A DNA stretch of 64,000 nucleotides, taken from JAUIET01 sp039111475 (GTDB lineage: Bacteria > Pseudomonadota > Gammaproteobacteria > Pseudomonadales > JAUIET01). The notes beneath the pieces are model-generated. The model did not search any database, was not told the DNA's origin, and saw only the letters and a list, made by a program, of their open reading frames with translations. Shown here piece after piece: positions 1 to 9,210 of this stretch. Where the stretch lies: the NCBI GenBank assembly GCA_039111475.1, contig JBCCIP010000028.1, positions 1 to 64,000 on the forward strand, given 5' to 3'. How positions within the stretch are numbered: the stretch's first letter is position 1; each line of letters opens with the position of its first letter. A program made the translations under genes and the position numbers.

Positions 1-2
1 AC

Positions 3-2225
3 GAAGGCGCTGCTCCTGATGATGTGCTGTGGAAGACATTTCTAGACCGCGTTAGCCTGGCCTATTTGCAGGCCGACAATGATCGAATTGTGCTCCAACA
101 ATCGGCCAGAAACTCGGCGCAGTCGGTGATCAACAGTGAATTGTGGAACGCCCAGCCAGCGGCGAATGAGGTCATTCAAGAAAGTGCTGTCCAACACTCA
201 ATATCACTTGCGCTGCTGGATTCCAGCCCCGACACTGCGCTTCTTTTCGACAAGCAATTAGAGATTGTTAGCAGTAGCAACATAGCCAGTTTGATGGAAC
301 CTGCTCTGCGCGAAAAGCTGACGCAATTTGGTGCGATGGAATTGGCGGGCGTGTTGGGTGTTGATGTGTACGCGCGCCTGAAAATAGCGGCGCAGTCAGT
401 ATTCCACTCTCGACGGCCAAAACGTTTGTTGTTTGATTTGTATCAACCGGGCGGTTCGTTAACCTACGAAGCCAGGGTAATGCCGGTTGCTGAGCGGCGC
501 GGTAGCTTGGTTGCGGTGTACATTCGGGATTGGAGCGCGGTCACGCGAGCAACGCGCTCAGCGCAAATGTATAAAGACCTTTTCGATGCTGCCAGCGAGG
601 GCATGATGCTACTGGACGCACAGCAGCGCGCAGTGCTTGTGAACAGGTCCTATGAGCAAATGAGTGAGCAGAGCGCCGAGCAACTGCTGGCAATGGATAA
701 CCCGCGGTTTCTGAACAATCAGGGCGAGTCGCTGGACACTGAAATCTGGTCGCATGTTTTTTACCATGACACCTGGTCCGGCGAAGCCTGTTTTATGCAT
801 TCAAGCGGACTGAAAGTACCAGTCTGGGTGACCATCGATGCGCTCAAGGACATAGAAGGTCACAATATTAACTTTCTGGTGTTGTGCAGTGACATTTCTC
901 AACTCAATGAAACGCAAGAAAAACTGGCTTATCTTGCTAATCACGATCAGTTGACCGGACTCCCCAACCGGGCTTATTTTCAAGAGCACCTTTCCGGCGC
1001 CATTGCCCGCGGTGATAGAGCGGGCAGCTGCGGTGCGCTGTTTTTCATGGATTTGGACAACTTCAAAAGCATTAATGACACTTTGGGGCATCCAGTGGGT
1101 GACGCACTGCTGCTAGAGATGGCGCGCCGTCTAAAAGAGTTTGTTCGCGAAGGCGAGCTCGTTTCAAGAATTGGGGGTGATGAATTCACGCTAGTCGTTG
1201 AGAACCTTGATAGCGCTGAAGATGCTGCCGTGGTTGCACAGCGAGTACTTAAGGAGTTTGAAGCACCGTTTGAATGCGATGGTCAGCAGCTGGACATGGG
1301 TTGTAGTATTGGGATCAGTGTGTTTCCAATCGACGGCAGCGATCGTGACCAGATTATTCGCCAGGCCGACACTGCTATGTACAGCGCCAAGCAAGCCGGG
1401 CGCAACACATTTAAGTTCTATACGTCTCAACTCACGCATAAAGCGGTGCAGAATTTCAATGTTGAGACACAGTTGCGCCGCGCGATAGAGCGAGAGGAAT
1501 TGTTTTTAAACTATCAGCCGCAAGTTGATATGAAGCGGAACACCTTGCTCGGTGCGGAAGTATTGATTCGCTGGAACAATGAGCAATACGGCAATGTGTC
1601 TCCTGCGGAATTTATCCCGATAGCAGAAGCCAGTGGCCTGATCGAGGAAATTGGCGAATGGGTGCTTGATCGAACCTGCCTGCAGATGAGTCACTGGCGT
1701 CACTACGCGGAAATTCCCTGTCTTGTGTCAGTGAACGTGTCCAGAAAACAATTGGTTCGCACTGACTTTTGCAAACGTATTGCGGATACGCTTGATCGCT
1801 ACAGTCTGCAAGGAGATCAGTTGGAAATAGAAGTGACTGAAAGCGCGATTGCCAGCTCGGAGTTAATTGCTATTCGCAATTTGAATGGCCTGCGAGAGCT
1901 GGGTTGTAAGATCGCCATTGATGACTTCGGTACGGGTTATTCGTCACTGTCCAGCTTGAAGAAATTTCCCTTAGATCGGCTGAAAATCGATCGCTCCTTT
2001 GTTCAGGATTTGGGTCAGGACCCAAATGCGGACGCGATTATTGCGGCCATCATTGCGATGTCCAAAACGCTGGGATTAGGTGTTATTGCAGAAGGTGTGG
2101 AAACCCAGCAGCAGGTGAAAGCACTGCTGAAACGCGGTTGCCGCGAGGCGCAAGGTTATTTCTACAGCAGGCCATTGTTAGCGTCTGATTTCCGGGAATT
2201 TGTACTCAAATCTGCCAAGGCTTGA
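3..2225 (+). CDS. PAS-GGDEF-EAL cyclic-di-GMP turnover protein (5' end outside window)
   Basis: This is a dual-domain cyclic-di-GMP enzyme. The frame is open to the window edge, and the GTG at 24 has no clear ribosome binding site, so the N-terminus is probably cut off by the window. A PAS-like region precedes a GGDEF domain with an intact GGDEF motif (about residue 384 counted from 24) and a C-terminal EAL domain. The EAL signature reads EVL, a common variant. Other phosphodiesterase motifs are present: VNVSRKQL, EVTES, IDDFGTGYSSL, KIDRSFV and AEGVET. The inhibitory site upstream of GGDEF reads REGE instead of RxxD, so product inhibition may be lost. The domains suggest both synthesis and hydrolysis of c-di-GMP; which one dominates cannot be read from sequence. 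Confidence 0.93.
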   Translation, partial: EGAAPDDVLWKTFLDRVSLAYLQADNDRIVLQQSARNSAQSVINSELWNAQPAANEVIQESAVQHSISLALLDSSPDTALLFDKQLEIVSSSNIASLMEPALREKLTQFGAMELAGVLGVDVYARLKIAAQSVFHSRRPKRLLFDLYQPGGSLTYEARVMPVAERRGSLVAVYIRDWSAVTRATRSAQMYKDLFDAASEGMMLLDAQQRAVLVNRSYEQMSEQSAEQLLAMDNPRFLNNQGESLDTEIWSHVFYHDTWSGEACFMHSSGLKVPVWVTIDALKDIEGHNINFLVLCSDISQLNETQEKLAYLANHDQLTGLPNRAYFQEHLSGAIARGDRAGSCGALFFMDLDNFKSINDTLGHPVGDALLLEMARRLKEFVREGELVSRIGGDEFTLVVENLDSAEDAAVVAQRVLKEFEAPFECDGQQLDMGCSIGISVFPIDGSDRDQIIRQADTAMYSAKQAGRNTFKFYTSQLTHKAVQNFNVETQLRRAIEREELFLNYQPQVDMKRNTLLGAEVLIRWNNEQYGNVSPAEFIPIAEASGLIEEIGEWVLDRTCLQMSHWRHYAEIPCLVSVNVSRKQLVRTDFCKRIADTLDRYSLQGDQLEIEVTESAIASSELIAIRNLNGLRELGCKIAIDDFGTGYSSLSSLKKFPLDRLKIDRSFVQDLGQDPNADAIIAAIIAMSKTLGLGVIAEGVETQQQVKALLKRGCREAQGYFYSRPLLASDFREFVLKSAKA

Positions 2226-2266
2226 TACCATCTGGCCTCGAAAATATCGTGGTAGGGAGTATGGGT

Positions 2267-2749
2267 ATGTCGCAAAGGCCTTTCAAGGTTTTAGGTGTGC
2301 AACAAATTGCAGTGGGCGGGCTTGATAAAAGCGCGCTGCGCGAGTTTTGGGTAGATATTCTCGGTCTGCACTTCAGCAGTTCATACCAAAGCGAATCCGA
2401 AAATGTTGATGAAGACATTTGTGAGGCAGGGCACGGCCCGTTCAAAGTCGAAGTTGATCTAATGCAGCCGCTAGATCCTGAGAAGCGGCCCAAAGTTCAC
2501 GAGCCGGCGCTCAACCACATAGGGCTTTGGATAGACAACCTGGCTGATGCGGTTGAATGGCTTGGGCGGCAAGGAGTGCGGTTTACGCCTGGCGGAATTC
2601 GCAAAGGTGCGGCGGGGTATGATGTCTGTTTTGTTCATCCCAAAGGTAATGCAGACGCGCCCATAGGGGCACATGGTGTTTTGCTTGAGTTGGTGCAAGC
2701 TCCCCAAGCCGTTATCGATGCGTTCGCGCAGGTTGAAGCCAGCGCCTGA
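2267..2749 (+). CDS. VOC (glyoxalase/bleomycin-resistance fold) family protein
   Basis: A protein of about 160 aa with the paired beta-alpha-beta-beta-beta pattern of the vicinal oxygen chelate superfamily. It opens with a module containing QIAV and FWVDILGL, and has a second module around NHIGLWIDNL, ending with GVLLELVQAP. Likely metal ligands are the His of NHIGL and the Glu of LLELV. I chose ATG 2267 because GGGAG at 2255-2259 lies at a normal distance, whereas the ATG at 2261 is too close. The substrate is unknown; glyoxalase I-like or epimerase-like activity are possibilities. It sits just after the c-di-GMP gene and 8 bp before the ABC1 kinase pair, so co-transcription with the latter is plausible. 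Confidence 0.82.
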   Translation: MSQRPFKVLGVQQIAVGGLDKSALREFWVDILGLHFSSSYQSESENVDEDICEAGHGPFKVEVDLMQPLDPEKRPKVHEPALNHIGLWIDNLADAVEWLGRQGVRFTPGGIRKGAAGYDVCFVHPKGNADAPIGAHGVLLELVQAPQAVIDAFAQVEASA

Positions 2750-2757
2750 TTGTCGCA

Positions 2758-4176
2758 GTGGCAAAATCGAAGGACCGCAGCTCGCGTGCGGCAACTCAAA
2801 AATCGTCTCTTGAACGAGGTCTGTCCTTGTCGTTGGCCGGCGCTCGCGCGGGCGGTGCGATAGCAGTAGGCAAACTGCGCAAGCGATTTGGTATGCAATC
2901 CAGTGACCAGCAAGATAACGAAATACTGCGTGAGCAGGCTAAGAACTTTGTTGCGGAGCTTGGCAGGCTAAAGGGCAGCTACGTAAAAATTGGCCAGCTC
3001 TTTGCCCAGTTTGGCGAACACTTCCTGGCACCAGAATTAACCAATGCACTGCATGAATTGGGCTCTCATACAGAGCCACTGGAGTGGTCTCAGGTTGAGC
3101 CGCATTTGCAAAAGGAATTGGGCAGTAAATTCGATGAACTCAGTATAGAGCCGGTTGCGTTCGCGGCTGCTTCGCTGGCCCAGGTGCACAGAGCTACGGT
3201 GAAGGCAACCGATGAAGTGGTGTGCCTCAAGGTGTTGTATCCCGGGTTGCGCAGCACCATCGATTCAGACTTTGATACCGTCGTGCGCTTGCTCAAATTG
3301 GGCAGACTATTACCATTCAATCGCGACCTGGATCGTTGGTTGGAGCGTATGCGTGAGCAATTACATCTTGAATCCGATTATTCGCGCGAATGCATCAAAA
3401 CACAAAAAGTCGCTAGGCTGGTGTCTTCCAGCGACATTAGCGCCGTATCAGATGGTTTAGTGGTGCCAAATGTTGTACAGCGTTTCACCCGCGGGGACGT
3501 GTTGGCGCTTGAATACATGACGGGCTATGCAGTGAACGCACCAGAGGTGTTGGCCTTGTCGCAGCGCCGCCGCAATGCCTTGGCCAAGACCATGCTCGAA
3601 TTATTTTTTGCCGAAGTGTTTTTATGGCGCGTTATCCAAACAGACCCGAATTTTGGCAATTATCTGATTAAGCCAAGCGCCAGCCTGCGTGGCGTGAATG
3701 CCGAAGCTGATAAGCTGGTGTTGCTGGACTTTGGTGCCTGCACTGATCCCGACGACAATATGGCCACGTACTTAAGTCAGGCCGTTAAAGCGGGCTTAGT
3801 GCGCGACAGAGAAGCCTTGCAAAAGGCGCTGGTGGATTTGGGTTGCCTGCAAATCGACAGTGCACAAGCCGCGAAAGACAGTTTCGCTGACTTGTGCATC
3901 GCAATACTGGAACCGCTCTGGTCAGTCCATGAGTTACCAGAGGCTTGCCTGAACGAGCGCGGGCACTATCGGTGGAAAGAGTCACGTTTAATGAGCCGCG
4001 TTGCCAAACAGGCAAATAAATCCAGCCTCAGTATTCACTTCGAAGTACCAAGTGCCGAGTTCACCTTGATTGCGCGCAAACTGATTGGTGTGTTCACGTT
4101 TATATCGGTATTGGGCGCAGAATTTAATGGCAATGAAATTGCCCAGCGATACATTACCGGACACAGGCAGGGATAA
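2758..4176 (+). CDS. ABC1/UbiB (AarF) family atypical kinase, first of tandem pair
   Basis: Member of the ABC1/ADCK/UbiB protein-kinase-like family, whose members support ubiquinone or other isoprenoid-lipid metabolism. The family signatures are present in order: KxGQ-type motif KIGQ (about residue 77), the alanine-rich AAASLAQVH loop, a VCLKV lysine, QTDPNFGNYL (about 295) and LLDFGAC (about 322). The start is GTG 2758. No membrane anchor is evident, so this is unlikely to be the canonical UbiB with its C-terminal membrane helices. Its stop (4174-4176) is directly followed by the start of the next ABC1 gene, so the two are one operon. The substrate is unknown. Confidence 0.9.
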   Translation: MAKSKDRSSRAATQKSSLERGLSLSLAGARAGGAIAVGKLRKRFGMQSSDQQDNEILREQAKNFVAELGRLKGSYVKIGQLFAQFGEHFLAPELTNALHELGSHTEPLEWSQVEPHLQKELGSKFDELSIEPVAFAAASLAQVHRATVKATDEVVCLKVLYPGLRSTIDSDFDTVVRLLKLGRLLPFNRDLDRWLERMREQLHLESDYSRECIKTQKVARLVSSSDISAVSDGLVVPNVVQRFTRGDVLALEYMTGYAVNAPEVLALSQRRRNALAKTMLELFFAEVFLWRVIQTDPNFGNYLIKPSASLRGVNAEADKLVLLDFGACTDPDDNMATYLSQAVKAGLVRDREALQKALVDLGCLQIDSAQAAKDSFADLCIAILEPLWSVHELPEACLNERGHYRWKESRLMSRVAKQANKSSLSIHFEVPSAEFTLIARKLIGVFTFISVLGAEFNGNEIAQRYITGHRQG

Positions 4177-5499
4177 ATGGCGGATAAGAAGAGCAGTAAA
4201 GTACCATCCGGGCGAGCCAGCCGGTTTGCTAAAGTAGCGGGTTTAGCCGGTGGTTTGGCTGGCGGAATGTTGGCTGAGGGTGCGCGAAAAATACGTGCCG
4301 GTGAACGTCCAAAAACCAGCGACTTGCTGCTAACACCAGCGAACGCTAAACGGGTAGCAGACCAACTGGCCAATATGCGGGGTGCTGCCATGAAGCTGGG
4401 CCAGATTCTGTCCATGGACACGGGTGATCTGTTGCCGGCAGAATGGACCGATGTGTTAGCGCGCCTGCGTTCCGAAGCAGACGCCATGCCTGCTTCTCAG
4501 CTGGAAGCGCAATTGGAAGCGGCGCTCAGTGATGAGTGGCCTGAGCTGCTTTACGACTTCAAATATTCTCCCATTGCTGCTGCATCTATCGGCCAGGTGC
4601 ATCGAGCTATTGGCCCTAAAGGCAAGCCGGTTGCCCTAAAAATTCAGTATCCTGGAATAGCTCGTAGCATAAATTCCGATGTGGATAACATAGCAACTGT
4701 GTTGCGTGTTAGTGGAATACTCCCAGAAGGTGTGGAGCTGCAGCCGTTATTGGATGAGGTAAAAGTACAGTTACATGAAGAGGCCAATTATCTGCTAGAA
4801 GCAGAGCATATGCAGCGATACCGAGGAAAACTAGCTGATGATGATCGCTTTTTGGTGCCTGAGTATTACCCGGAGTTATCCAGTGAATCGGTTCTCTGCA
4901 TGTCGTTTATGCCCGGTGAGGCCATTGAGACGCTGATTGAACAAGATCAGGATGAGCGCAACCGGGTGGTGGCAGCGCTTGTTGAACTGATGTTTACAGA
5001 GTTATTTGATTGGCGCACGGTGCAGTCCGACCCAAATTTCGCTAACTTTCTTTATCAGGTGGATACCGGCACAATTGTGTTGCTGGACTTTGGCGCAACA
5101 CGACGGTTTAAAGCCGCTTTTATGAATAACTACAAAAGCTTGGCAAAAGCAGCCATCGCGGAAGATCGGGGGCGACTGCTGAAGGCCGCAATGAAACTTG
5201 GCTATTTGTCTGAGCAAGCCAATGAAGACATTACTGAACTACTGCTCGACATGTTCATGCTGGCGGCCCAGCCCATGATTCATGACGAGGTCTATGATTT
5301 TGGCGCATCTGATATTGCCAGCGGCATGCAAGAAATCGGCTGGCGATTGCAAGAGGAAGTGCAGGACAAGCAGTCTGGCTGGCATAGTCCACCCGTGGAT
5401 GCCATGTACTTACATAGAAAAATAGCGGGTACCTTCATGCTTGCCACAAGAATGGGGGCGCAGATAAATGTTCACCAGGCGATATCCGAACATCTCTGA
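4177..5499 (+). CDS. ABC1/UbiB (AarF) family atypical kinase, second of tandem pair
   Basis: A second ABC1-family kinase starting at the base after the first one stops. It carries the same motif set: KLGQ (about residue 73), AAASIGQVH, VALKIQYPG, QSDPNFANFL (about 285) and VLLDFGAT (about 304). The N-terminus has a Gly/Ala-rich stretch (AGLAGGLAGG) ahead of the KxGQ helix, as in several bacterial ADCK-like proteins. The two copies are clearly diverged, so this is an old duplication or a heteromeric pair. No lipid-biosynthesis gene is adjacent that would define the pathway. Confidence 0.9.
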   Translation: MADKKSSKVPSGRASRFAKVAGLAGGLAGGMLAEGARKIRAGERPKTSDLLLTPANAKRVADQLANMRGAAMKLGQILSMDTGDLLPAEWTDVLARLRSEADAMPASQLEAQLEAALSDEWPELLYDFKYSPIAAASIGQVHRAIGPKGKPVALKIQYPGIARSINSDVDNIATVLRVSGILPEGVELQPLLDEVKVQLHEEANYLLEAEHMQRYRGKLADDDRFLVPEYYPELSSESVLCMSFMPGEAIETLIEQDQDERNRVVAALVELMFTELFDWRTVQSDPNFANFLYQVDTGTIVLLDFGATRRFKAAFMNNYKSLAKAAIAEDRGRLLKAAMKLGYLSEQANEDITELLLDMFMLAAQPMIHDEVYDFGASDIASGMQEIGWRLQEEVQDKQSGWHSPPVDAMYLHRKIAGTFMLATRMGAQINVHQAISEHL

Positions 5500-5887
5500 A
5501 TCAATTCTGGGCTCACTCGCTTTCTCTTTACGTGCACTGTTTTATAAGTGAGAACAATGCAATTTTGCACTTGGAAAGCTGTGCGTACCGTCGATTTCTA
5601 ATGCCTAAATCAGGTGATCGCGCTCGAGTCACCCGTTTTTCTGGCTTCTCAGCCGCCTGGAACACTGTACTGGCGTAAACAGCGGCTGTGTGGTGTTATC
5701 AGACTGGCACATTTTCTGAGCATACTGCCAGCTCAGTCGGCTAGATTCTTGCGATGCTGTTAGTACTCACCGCTGGCTGGGCACTTCTGATATATTTTGC
5801 CCGTAAGGAAGTGGCTGATAGGCAACTGATACCCGCTGTTAACGTGTAAGGCCGGCTGACGCTTCCATCACAGTGTCTGGAGGCGAT
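5500..5887. other. Intergenic stretch without a supported gene
   Basis: Roughly 390 bp between the ABC1 pair and the next lipoprotein gene. I see no RNA fold or clear terminator. A 31-codon reading frame at 5754-5849 would encode a short hydrophobic peptide but has no ribosome binding site. The lipoprotein promoter presumably lies in the last 100 bp. Confidence 0.5.
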
Positions 5888-7159
5888 ATGAAACAACTAA
5901 TAGATGCGGTTCAAGTAGCATTTTTACTCGCAATGGTGATGCTGGGCTTGGCAGCCTGTGGCGGTGATCAGCAAGCTTCTGAGGCCAATGAAGCGGAGGC
6001 AGCCGAGACGGCCCCGCTGCCTGCGCCACCAAAGTCCAAAGCCAGTGCGGCCCTGCAGCATCTTATGGCAACCGTTGAGGAAACTCAGACAAAGTTTGTG
6101 ACTCCTCAAATGGGCGTTACCGATGCGTACACCGCGGGTGAGGCTAATCGATTGATTGCGCACATGTTGCATACAGGCCTGGATTTCTGGATGGAAGCCA
6201 ACCCATCCAGACCTGTGTTCAAGCAATACGTAAATACCACTCGAAAACTGCTGGGAGACAACCCCGATTCAGTCTACTACTTTGCGGCAATAAACGATGA
6301 CCAGACCTATATCATTCGGGGTAACATCGGTGCTGCAGTATTCACTTCGTTCACCGTGGAGGGCGGCAGCCAGGACGGCAAAGCAGCGACTCGTTCGATT
6401 TCGGCACTAGGCGATTACGATATGGAGATTGCGCCAGATGGCGGCTATGAAATAACCGTGAGCAAGCGCAAGCCAAAATCCGGAAATTGGCTGCGACTGG
6501 AAAAAGGCGCAGGGCAAATCACAACGCGGCATTACCATGAAGCCAGATTGTCTGTGGCGACGGATCCGGAATTTCAAATGGACATCAGTATTGAAGTGGT
6601 CGATCCCCAACCATTACCTCCCTATGGTGGTGATGAGCAAGTGGCGCGCAACCTAACGGCGGTGGCCAATTTTATTGCCGGGCATGCGCCAATGGGAATG
6701 GTTCCTACATCGCCAGAAATGGCCAAGATGTTTGGCTGGATTTCCATCGAACCCAACGTTATTGCGACGCCAGGGCAGTGGATAGGTTCCGCGGATGAAC
6801 AAGCCTATGGCAATACTCATGCGTTTTACAGTATGGGGCCTTACAAGCTAGCCGACGATGAAGCGCTGGTGATTGAAGGTCGTTTCCCTGACGCTCGATT
6901 TGCCAACGTGGTGTTATGGAACCGCTATATGCAGAGCTTTGATTTTGCGAACCGTCAGATATCGCTGAACAGGAATCAGATAAAGTATGAGGAAGACGGT
7001 AGCTTCAAGATCATTGTTGCGCACGAAGACCCGGGGTTGCCTAACTGGTTGGATACGGAAGGGCGGGAGACTGGGAGAATGTATTGGCGGTGGGTGTTTC
7101 CGCGTGGGGAGCCTATGACTCCGGTAGCCAACGTGGTTAAGTTTCGTAGTTTGAATTAG
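5888..7159 (+). CDS. DUF1214-like lipoprotein
   Basis: A protein of 423 aa with a type II signal peptide: MKQ, a hydrophobic stretch and the lipobox LAAC, so it is predicted to be lipid-anchored. ATG 5888 is preferred over the upstream GTG because GGAGG lies at 5879-5883. The mature part matches a DUF1214-type protein, with ITTRHYHEARLS, NVVLWNRYMQSFD, IIVAHEDPG and NWLDTEGR. The same landmarks recur in the paralogue at 19033-20172. The molecular function of the family is not established. Its position beside a P450 and other oxidoreductases hints at a link to lipid or xenobiotic metabolism, but this is inference. Confidence 0.8.
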   Translation: MKQLIDAVQVAFLLAMVMLGLAACGGDQQASEANEAEAAETAPLPAPPKSKASAALQHLMATVEETQTKFVTPQMGVTDAYTAGEANRLIAHMLHTGLDFWMEANPSRPVFKQYVNTTRKLLGDNPDSVYYFAAINDDQTYIIRGNIGAAVFTSFTVEGGSQDGKAATRSISALGDYDMEIAPDGGYEITVSKRKPKSGNWLRLEKGAGQITTRHYHEARLSVATDPEFQMDISIEVVDPQPLPPYGGDEQVARNLTAVANFIAGHAPMGMVPTSPEMAKMFGWISIEPNVIATPGQWIGSADEQAYGNTHAFYSMGPYKLADDEALVIEGRFPDARFANVVLWNRYMQSFDFANRQISLNRNQIKYEEDGSFKIIVAHEDPGLPNWLDTEGRETGRMYWRWVFPRGEPMTPVANVVKFRSLN

Positions 7160-7224
7160 ATAGGTGCATTGTTGCGGGTTCGGCCAGGCGCTACGGAGCG
7201 CAATCTATCGGAGCCCTAAAAAAC

Positions 7225-8463
7225 CTACGCAACTTCAGCATCAAAAGTAATATGCATATCATGCATCCCATTCACAAAAAACGACTTAATAAAATTCGGC
7301 TCTTGTTTGAATTTTGGGTTGCGTAAACGTGGAAGCACTTCTTCTAGCATAATTTTTATTTCGAGACGAGCAAGGTGTGTTCCCAGGCAAAAATGCTGGC
7401 CTACACCAAAGGCGCGGTGTTCTTTATAGAGAGAGGGCATTCGCTCCGCACGACGAACGTCGAACACAGTAGCGTCTTCACCAAAAACCGATTCATCATG
7501 ATTAATGGTGTGATAGTGCATAATAACTTTATCGCCCTTTTTGATCGTCTCGCCAGCCAGCTCTACATCTTCCATTGCCATTCGACGCATGGTAATAAAC
7601 GATGTGTTGTAGCGAAGAATTTCTTCAACCGCGTTTTCGATTTTGTCCGGATTTTCCAGAAGGTAATCAATTTGATCCGGGTTTTCCATCAGCAAACGCA
7701 TGCCCTGAGAAATGGCGGTGCGAGTGCTGTCGTTGCCAGCCGTTACTAACGTCAGGAATACCATGCCAAATTCCATATCAGACAGCGGCTCTCCATCTAC
7801 CTTGCCATCCACCAGTTTGCCCAACAGATTGTCTTTGGGGTTTTCCTTATGCTTTGCCGCTAACCCAAGGGCGTACATGATCATTTCTATCGATGCCTGT
7901 TTTGCCTCAGGCTGTCCCGTGTCGCTGTCCGGGTCGTCTGCGAAAAACATCAAGTTTGTCCATTCGAAAAATTGCTGTCGCTGACTGGCAGGTACATCTA
8001 CCATTTCAAGTATGGCGATTAGCGGAAGCTCGGCCGCGACTTCCCGAACAAACTCACATTCACCGCGTGATGCTACGGCATCAACGACTTGCTTTGCTAT
8101 TTCTCGAAATCGTGGTTCGTAGCTATTGACTGCCGTTGGCGTGAAGACTTCACGCACAATGCGCCTATGCTTCATCTGCTCTGGCGGGTCCATATTCAGA
8201 AACACCAACCGGCTGTTTTCCAGGCCTTCCTGGTCCATTTCGCCAGCGTGCGCAAGCCTCGCGTAGGAAGAGAATAGTTTTGGGTTCTTGGAGATAAAAT
8301 CGCACTCTTCGCGCTGCGTAACCATCCAGAATGGAACACCATTGAATGGGTCGTCAAAGTGCACCAGAGGGCCCCGGTCACGAAGCTTTTTTAGTTCGTC
8401 ATATGGCATGCCGTCGCCGTAGGCGTTTGGGTCCAAAGGGTTGTCAAAAGGGCAAGCGCTCAC
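7225..8463 (-). CDS. Cytochrome P450
   Basis: A soluble bacterial P450 of 412 aa. The heme-binding loop reads FGVGQHFCLG with the ligand Cys at about residue 359. The I-helix has AGNDSTR, the ExxR helix reads EEILR, and MRR and a typical C-terminal beta region follow. GTG 8463 is chosen as start because AGGAA lies a few bases upstream; the frame stays open to 8544, but those extra residues do not resemble P450. Upstream partners would be a ferredoxin and reductase; fdxA and fpr occur elsewhere in the window but are not linked. Its C-terminal region (SFFVNGMHDM) recalls steroid or alkyl-chain hydroxylases such as CYP125/CYP142, but the substrate is not proven. It is transcribed divergently from the GNAT-BVMO-thiolase-like operon. 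Confidence 0.92.
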   Translation of the reverse strand: MSACPFDNPLDPNAYGDGMPYDELKKLRDRGPLVHFDDPFNGVPFWMVTQREECDFISKNPKLFSSYARLAHAGEMDQEGLENSRLVFLNMDPPEQMKHRRIVREVFTPTAVNSYEPRFREIAKQVVDAVASRGECEFVREVAAELPLIAILEMVDVPASQRQQFFEWTNLMFFADDPDSDTGQPEAKQASIEMIMYALGLAAKHKENPKDNLLGKLVDGKVDGEPLSDMEFGMVFLTLVTAGNDSTRTAISQGMRLLMENPDQIDYLLENPDKIENAVEEILRYNTSFITMRRMAMEDVELAGETIKKGDKVIMHYHTINHDESVFGEDATVFDVRRAERMPSLYKEHRAFGVGQHFCLGTHLARLEIKIMLEEVLPRLRNPKFKQEPNFIKSFFVNGMHDMHITFDAEVA

Positions 8464-8573
8464 GGTATTTCCTGAAGTGTAAATTCGATTAGCTATGGTA
8501 ACGGAAATATTGGCACGCAACATGACATTGCAGGTAAGGTACACGCCTGACTAAACAATTTCTCGGATGGAAT

Positions 8574-9209
8574 GTGGCTGCATACTTGGCACATTTGCGA
8601 AATAAATTTCGCTACAATAGCCCGCTAAGATTGGTGACCGATGGTCTACGTCGCGTAGGGATTGTTGCTTTCCCTTACTACGTGATGCGAGAGCAGGCGG
8701 TTGATGGGCTTGAATCGCTGCTACCATTGAATTGTGAAGTACGCGAGTTGACCGAGCCTGATTCCGAATTTCTTGTTAACACTGGTGTTGCCTATCTAAG
8801 CGGTGAGTGGATCGCTGATCGTTTTGCGCTAGGTGATCGATGTCTTGCCTTGTTTCAGGACGAAGAAATGGCCTGTTGTTGCTGGGCTAGCCGGACCAAA
8901 GCAAACCTTATTTTTGAATCCATAGAGTTACGGCAAGACGAAGCGTATATCTATGCCGCTTTTACCTTTGAGGGTTATCGCGGCAAAGGCTATATGCCTT
9001 TATTGCGGAGTCAATTATGTGACTTGCTGGCGAAAGAAGGCGCCAGGCACATGTTCAGCATAGTGGATGTGCTAAATCGACCGGCCATTAGCGTTTACGG
9101 TAAGATGGCAGCAAATCGTGTTCAGTTAGGATTAGGATTTGCGTTTTTTACGCTTATTTCGGGAAGATTTACGCTTCGTAATTATGAGAATTATTTGAAG
9201 GGTCGTTAA
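8574..9209 (+). CDS. GNAT-fold acyltransferase-like protein
   Basis: A protein of 211 aa whose C-terminal half fits the GNAT acetyltransferase fold. The acyl-CoA pyrophosphate loop is YRGKGYMPLLRSQL, followed by the alpha4 segment NRPAISVYGKM typical of GNAT motif B. The start GTG 8574 follows a purine-rich stretch. It overlaps nothing but is only 1 base from the monooxygenase start, so the two are co-transcribed. The acceptor is unknown. Confidence 0.72.
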   Translation: MAAYLAHLRNKFRYNSPLRLVTDGLRRVGIVAFPYYVMREQAVDGLESLLPLNCEVRELTEPDSEFLVNTGVAYLSGEWIADRFALGDRCLALFQDEEMACCCWASRTKANLIFESIELRQDEAYIYAAFTFEGYRGKGYMPLLRSQLCDLLAKEGARHMFSIVDVLNRPAISVYGKMAANRVQLGLGFAFFTLISGRFTLRNYENYLKGR

Positions 9210-9210
9210 T

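Noticed and set aside
5754..5849. A 31-codon frame encoding a short hydrophobic peptide (MLLVLTAGWALLIYFARKEV...)
   Set aside because: It has no ribosome binding site and is too short to judge by coding bias; chance is likely.
8463..8544. Extended P450 N-terminus from 8544
   Set aside because: The extra residues do not look like P450 and the GTG at 8463 has a proper ribosome binding site.
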